Part shown: one piece after another, positions 6,635 through 8,575 of the stretch
How positions within the stretch are numbered: the stretch's first letter is position 1
Layout: every line of letters begins with the position of its first letter
Assembly: GCA_018970625.1 (NCBI GenBank)
Contig: JAGWVZ010000128.1
Coordinates: forward strand, 1-8,575
Reading direction: 5' to 3'
Source of the DNA: Myxococcales bacterium
GTDB taxonomy: Bacteria > Myxococcota > Bradymonadia > REDH01
DNA length: 8,575 bases
Made by a program: the position numbers and the translations under genes
Notes under the pieces: generated by a model
What the model was told of the DNA's origin: nothing
Databases searched by the model: none
Seen by the model: the letters and a program-made list of their open reading frames with translations, nothing else

Positions 6635-6686
6635 GAAACAGCGAACAAATCGCATAAATGCCTGATGGCAGCGGTAGGCGTCACAT

Positions 6687-8327
6687 TCAGTGACGATACA
6701 CGCCCCACTCCATGGTTCCCTGAACAGGCGCATTATGCGCCGCCGAGAGGGAGAGTCCGATTACATCACGGGTGTCGCGCGGATCAATAATACCGTCGTC
6801 CCACAAATGTGCGGTGGCAAACAGGGCGTTGGACTGATCGTCGATCTGCTTTTCGATCATGAACTTCAGAAAGGTCAGCTGGTCTTCGTCCACGGCCTCG
6901 CCCTTTTTTTCGGCCGCCTCGCGCTTGATGATCTCCAGCACGCCACCCATCTGCTTGCCACCCATGACGGCGATTTTGTGATTGGGCCAGGTAAACAGAA
7001 ACCTTGGCTGGTAAGCACGCCCTGCCATGGCATAATTTCCGGCACCATAGCTGGCCCCCATCATGATCGTGACCACCGGCACGGTGCTGTTCGAGACCGC
7101 GTTGATCATCTTGGCGCCATGCTTGATAATGCCGGCCTGCTCGACCTGTGAGCCCACCATGAAGCCCGTGATATTCTGAAGAAATACGATCGGGGTACTG
7201 GTCTGATTACACAACGCAATAAATTGGGCGCCCTTGTTGGCAGATTCCGGCATGAGAATGCCATTATTGGCGAGAATTCCGACGGGATATCCGTGAATGT
7301 GTGCCCAGCCACAAATGAGCGTGTTGCCATAGAGCGGCTTGAATTCGCTGAACCGGGAGCCATCGACCACCCGTGCGATGACTTCGCGACAATCAAACGG
7401 AATACGCAGATCGGCCGACGCGATGGAGAGCAGGTCTTCGGGGTCGTACAGCGGATCAACCGACGCGCGGGCAGGTCCCGTTTTCGCAGGGCGATTTAAA
7501 TGGGCCACGATTTCGCGACCCAGACGAATCGCGTCCATTTCGTCTTCGGCCAGATAATCCGACACGCCAGAAACACGGCTGTGCATTTCGGCGCCGCCGA
7601 GCGCCTCGTGATCGGTGACCTCGCCGGTGGCCATTTTTACAAGGGGTGGCCCCGCCAGATAGACCTGCGCCTGGTTGCGAACCATCACGGTGTAGTCACT
7701 CATGCCCGGGATGTAGGCCCCGCCCGCGGTGGAGCTACCGAACACCAGACAGACCGTGGTGCGACGGGCCTTCGACGCACGCGTGAGGTCGCGGAACCCC
7801 TGTCCACCGGGAACGAAGATCTTGTGCTGATTGGGCAGGTCAGCGCCCGCTGATTCCACCAGATTGATGCTCGGCAATTGATTTTGCTCGGCGATCTCTG
7901 ACAGCCGTCGTGTCTTGGCGACACCAAGCTCACTGACGGCACCGCCTTTCACCGTGGCCTCGCTCACGGTGATCATGCACTCGGTGCCCGAGACCATGCC
8001 AACACCACCGATGATGCTGGCGCCGGTGGTGTGGTCCTGCACCTCGTGCCCCGCCAGCCCGCAGAGCTCCAGGAACGGTGCCTCGCGGTCAAGCAGGTGC
8101 ATCAGTCGTTCGCGCGGCAGCAATTTGCCCGCCGCCCTGAAACGCTCTGCGTATCGCGGACCGCCTCCGGCGAGCGCCTTGTTCCACGCGTCCTGCACGG
8201 CAGCGAGCGACGCCAGATTGGCCTCGCGGTTGGCGAGCGCCACAGGGTCGCGCAAATCGACCCGTGACCGAATCACAGGGAACGGCTGTTGCGAAGCTGA
8301 CGCAGGAAGCACCATGAACAACACCAT
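6687..8327 (-). CDS. Acyl-CoA carboxylase carboxyltransferase beta subunit (methylcrotonyl-/geranyl-CoA type)
   Basis: A 546-aa carboxyltransferase that moves the carboxyl from biotin on the alpha subunit to an acyl-CoA. The two crotonase-like halves are clear. The N-half has GKLLPRERL (67-75), the oxyanion loop STAGGAY (199-205) and [11 protein letters not shown] (226-236). The C-half has [16 protein letters not shown] (311-326), [11 protein letters not shown] (382-392), the oxyanion loop SYGAGNY (426-432) and [12 protein letters not shown] (509-520). GPPLVK-ATGE points to the MCC/GCC branch; propionyl-CoA carboxylases usually have a different sequence there. MCC acts in leucine breakdown and GCC in acyclic terpene breakdown; I favour MCC-like but cannot separate them. 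The first 15 or so residues (before PVIRSRV) exceed the usual N-terminus. ATG 8327 and ATG 8315 are both possible, and neither has a clear Shine-Dalgarno. The alpha gene follows after 63 nt on the same strand, so this is the first gene of a two-gene operon as far as the window shows. Confidence 0.92.
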   Translation of the reverse strand: MVLFMVLPASASQQPFPVIRSRVDLRDPVALANREANLASLAAVQDAWNKALAGGGPRYAERFRAAGKLLPRERLMHLLDREAPFLELCGLAGHEVQDHTTGASIIGGVGMVSGTECMITVSEATVKGGAVSELGVAKTRRLSEIAEQNQLPSINLVESAGADLPNQHKIFVPGGQGFRDLTRASKARRTTVCLVFGSSTAGGAYIPGMSDYTVMVRNQAQVYLAGPPLVKMATGEVTDHEALGGAEMHSRVSGVSDYLAEDEMDAIRLGREIVAHLNRPAKTGPARASVDPLYDPEDLLSIASADLRIPFDCREVIARVVDGSRFSEFKPLYGNTLICGWAHIHGYPVGILANNGILMPESANKGAQFIALCNQTSTPIVFLQNITGFMVGSQVEQAGIIKHGAKMINAVSNSTVPVVTIMMGASYGAGNYAMAGRAYQPRFLFTWPNHKIAVMGGKQMGGVLEIIKREAAEKKGEAVDEDQLTFLKFMIEKQIDDQSNALFATAHLWDDGIIDPRDTRDVIGLSLSAAHNAPVQGTMEWGVYRH

Positions 8328-8339
8328 AAGGGAGGGATA

Positions 8340-8355
8340 GTGAGCAAACGCTCAC
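8340..8355. promoter_or_regulatory. Perfect 6-4-6 palindrome, candidate repressor operator
   Basis: GTGAGC (8340-8345) and GCTCAC (8350-8355) are exact inverted halves around AAAC. The site lies 12 nt before the beta-subunit ATG, where the transcription start would fall if the candidate -35/-10 boxes just upstream are real. Short palindromes at this place are typical of TetR-type regulators of acyl-CoA operons. No regulator gene is in the window, so binding is inferred. Confidence 0.4.
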
Positions 8356-8575
8356 CAGCTTCTTGCGACTTTGGTCGGGACTGTCAACAGGGGGCGGGGT
8401 TGTGCGTTCATCACGACCGCGGGCCCGTACGCGAACCTCTGGGAATGGCCCCTTCCCATTCGGAGCGCGGCGGCCTACATCACCACCGCCCTGTTACCCG
8501 GCGTGTTATTGCATACTCCCACGGAACACGGCAACACGACGTTCGGCGCAATGCGCAACCGGTCTTCTGCGTCCC
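8356..8575. other. Unassigned right end, no gene called
   Basis: Apart from the candidate promoter, nothing firm is seen. No forward frame has a stop codon from 8344 to the window edge; the frame starting at 8344 has the highest G/C at third positions but no good start codon. On the minus strand one frame is open from the edge to a TAG at 8475-8477 and could be the end of an upstream gene of the operon (last residues PGNRAVVM). I cannot choose between these. Confidence 0.4.
8359..8387 (-). promoter_or_regulatory. Candidate sigma70-type promoter of the carboxylase operon
   Basis: On the minus strand, a perfect TTGACA (8387-8382) is followed after 17 nt by AAGAAG (8364-8359), which matches TATAAT at only three of six positions. 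The start would fall inside or next to the GTGAGC-AAAC-GCTCAC palindrome. The good -35 box and position make it plausible; the weak -10 box keeps confidence low. Confidence 0.3.

Noticed and set aside
5301..6665. Long plus-strand open frame (454 codons) antisense to the carboxylase alpha gene
   Set aside because: It lies opposite a gene with all biotin carboxylase motifs; its His/Arg-rich translation shows no family features.
8340..8575. GTG at 8340 preceded by GGAGGG, open to the window edge on the plus strand
   Set aside because: The spacing looks good, but the translation is His/Arg/Pro-rich with mixed third-position bases, and another forward frame has better codon composition. The GTG also lies inside the palindrome before the carboxylase operon.

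Overview
The window looks like a chromosomal piece from a moderately GC-rich, deltaproteobacterium-like bacterium (Myxococcota or Bradymonadota are my best guess). The main reason is the minus-strand lipoprotein at the left end. Its Asp/Cys repeats, with a recurring DGxDND-type core and DCxDxDC, are of a kind known from those phyla. The assignment is inference only; there is no rRNA or marker gene here.

Layout from left to right. 1-141 is the noncoding end of an unseen neighbour, with a small terminator-like hairpin. 142-1122 (minus) is a secreted lipoprotein with five calcium-loop-like Cys repeats and a Cys-rich tail. After a 388-nt noncoding stretch, 1511-2860 and 2860-3459 (plus) form a tightly coupled pair: a RloA-type AAA/ABC-like ATPase and a RloB-family protein with a Toprim-like acidic pattern. 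This is the architecture of RloAB/AbiL-type phage-defence modules and is the most interesting content of the window. A 383-nt noncoding stretch follows, with a perfect hairpin and a C-rich, G-poor tract that could act as a Rho-loading site. 3843-4568 (plus) encodes a UPF0173/YtkL-type metallo-beta-lactamase-fold hydrolase.

A convergent gap with a GC-rich palindrome (plus a partial second copy) separates this from a minus-strand acyl-CoA carboxylase operon. The operon reads carboxyltransferase beta subunit (8327 to 6687), then a 63-nt gap, then the biotin carboxylase/biotin carrier alpha subunit (6623 to 4659). The two subunits should form one biotin enzyme of the methylcrotonyl-/geranyl-CoA carboxylase type. 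In that enzyme the alpha subunit carboxylates biotin with ATP and bicarbonate, and the beta subunit moves the carboxyl to the acyl-CoA. Upstream of the operon lie a candidate promoter and a perfect 6-4-6 palindrome next to the start, resembling an operator. The last 220 nt are unassigned, although all three forward frames are free of stops there.

I see no tRNA, rRNA, CRISPR array, insertion sequence, integrase or attachment site.
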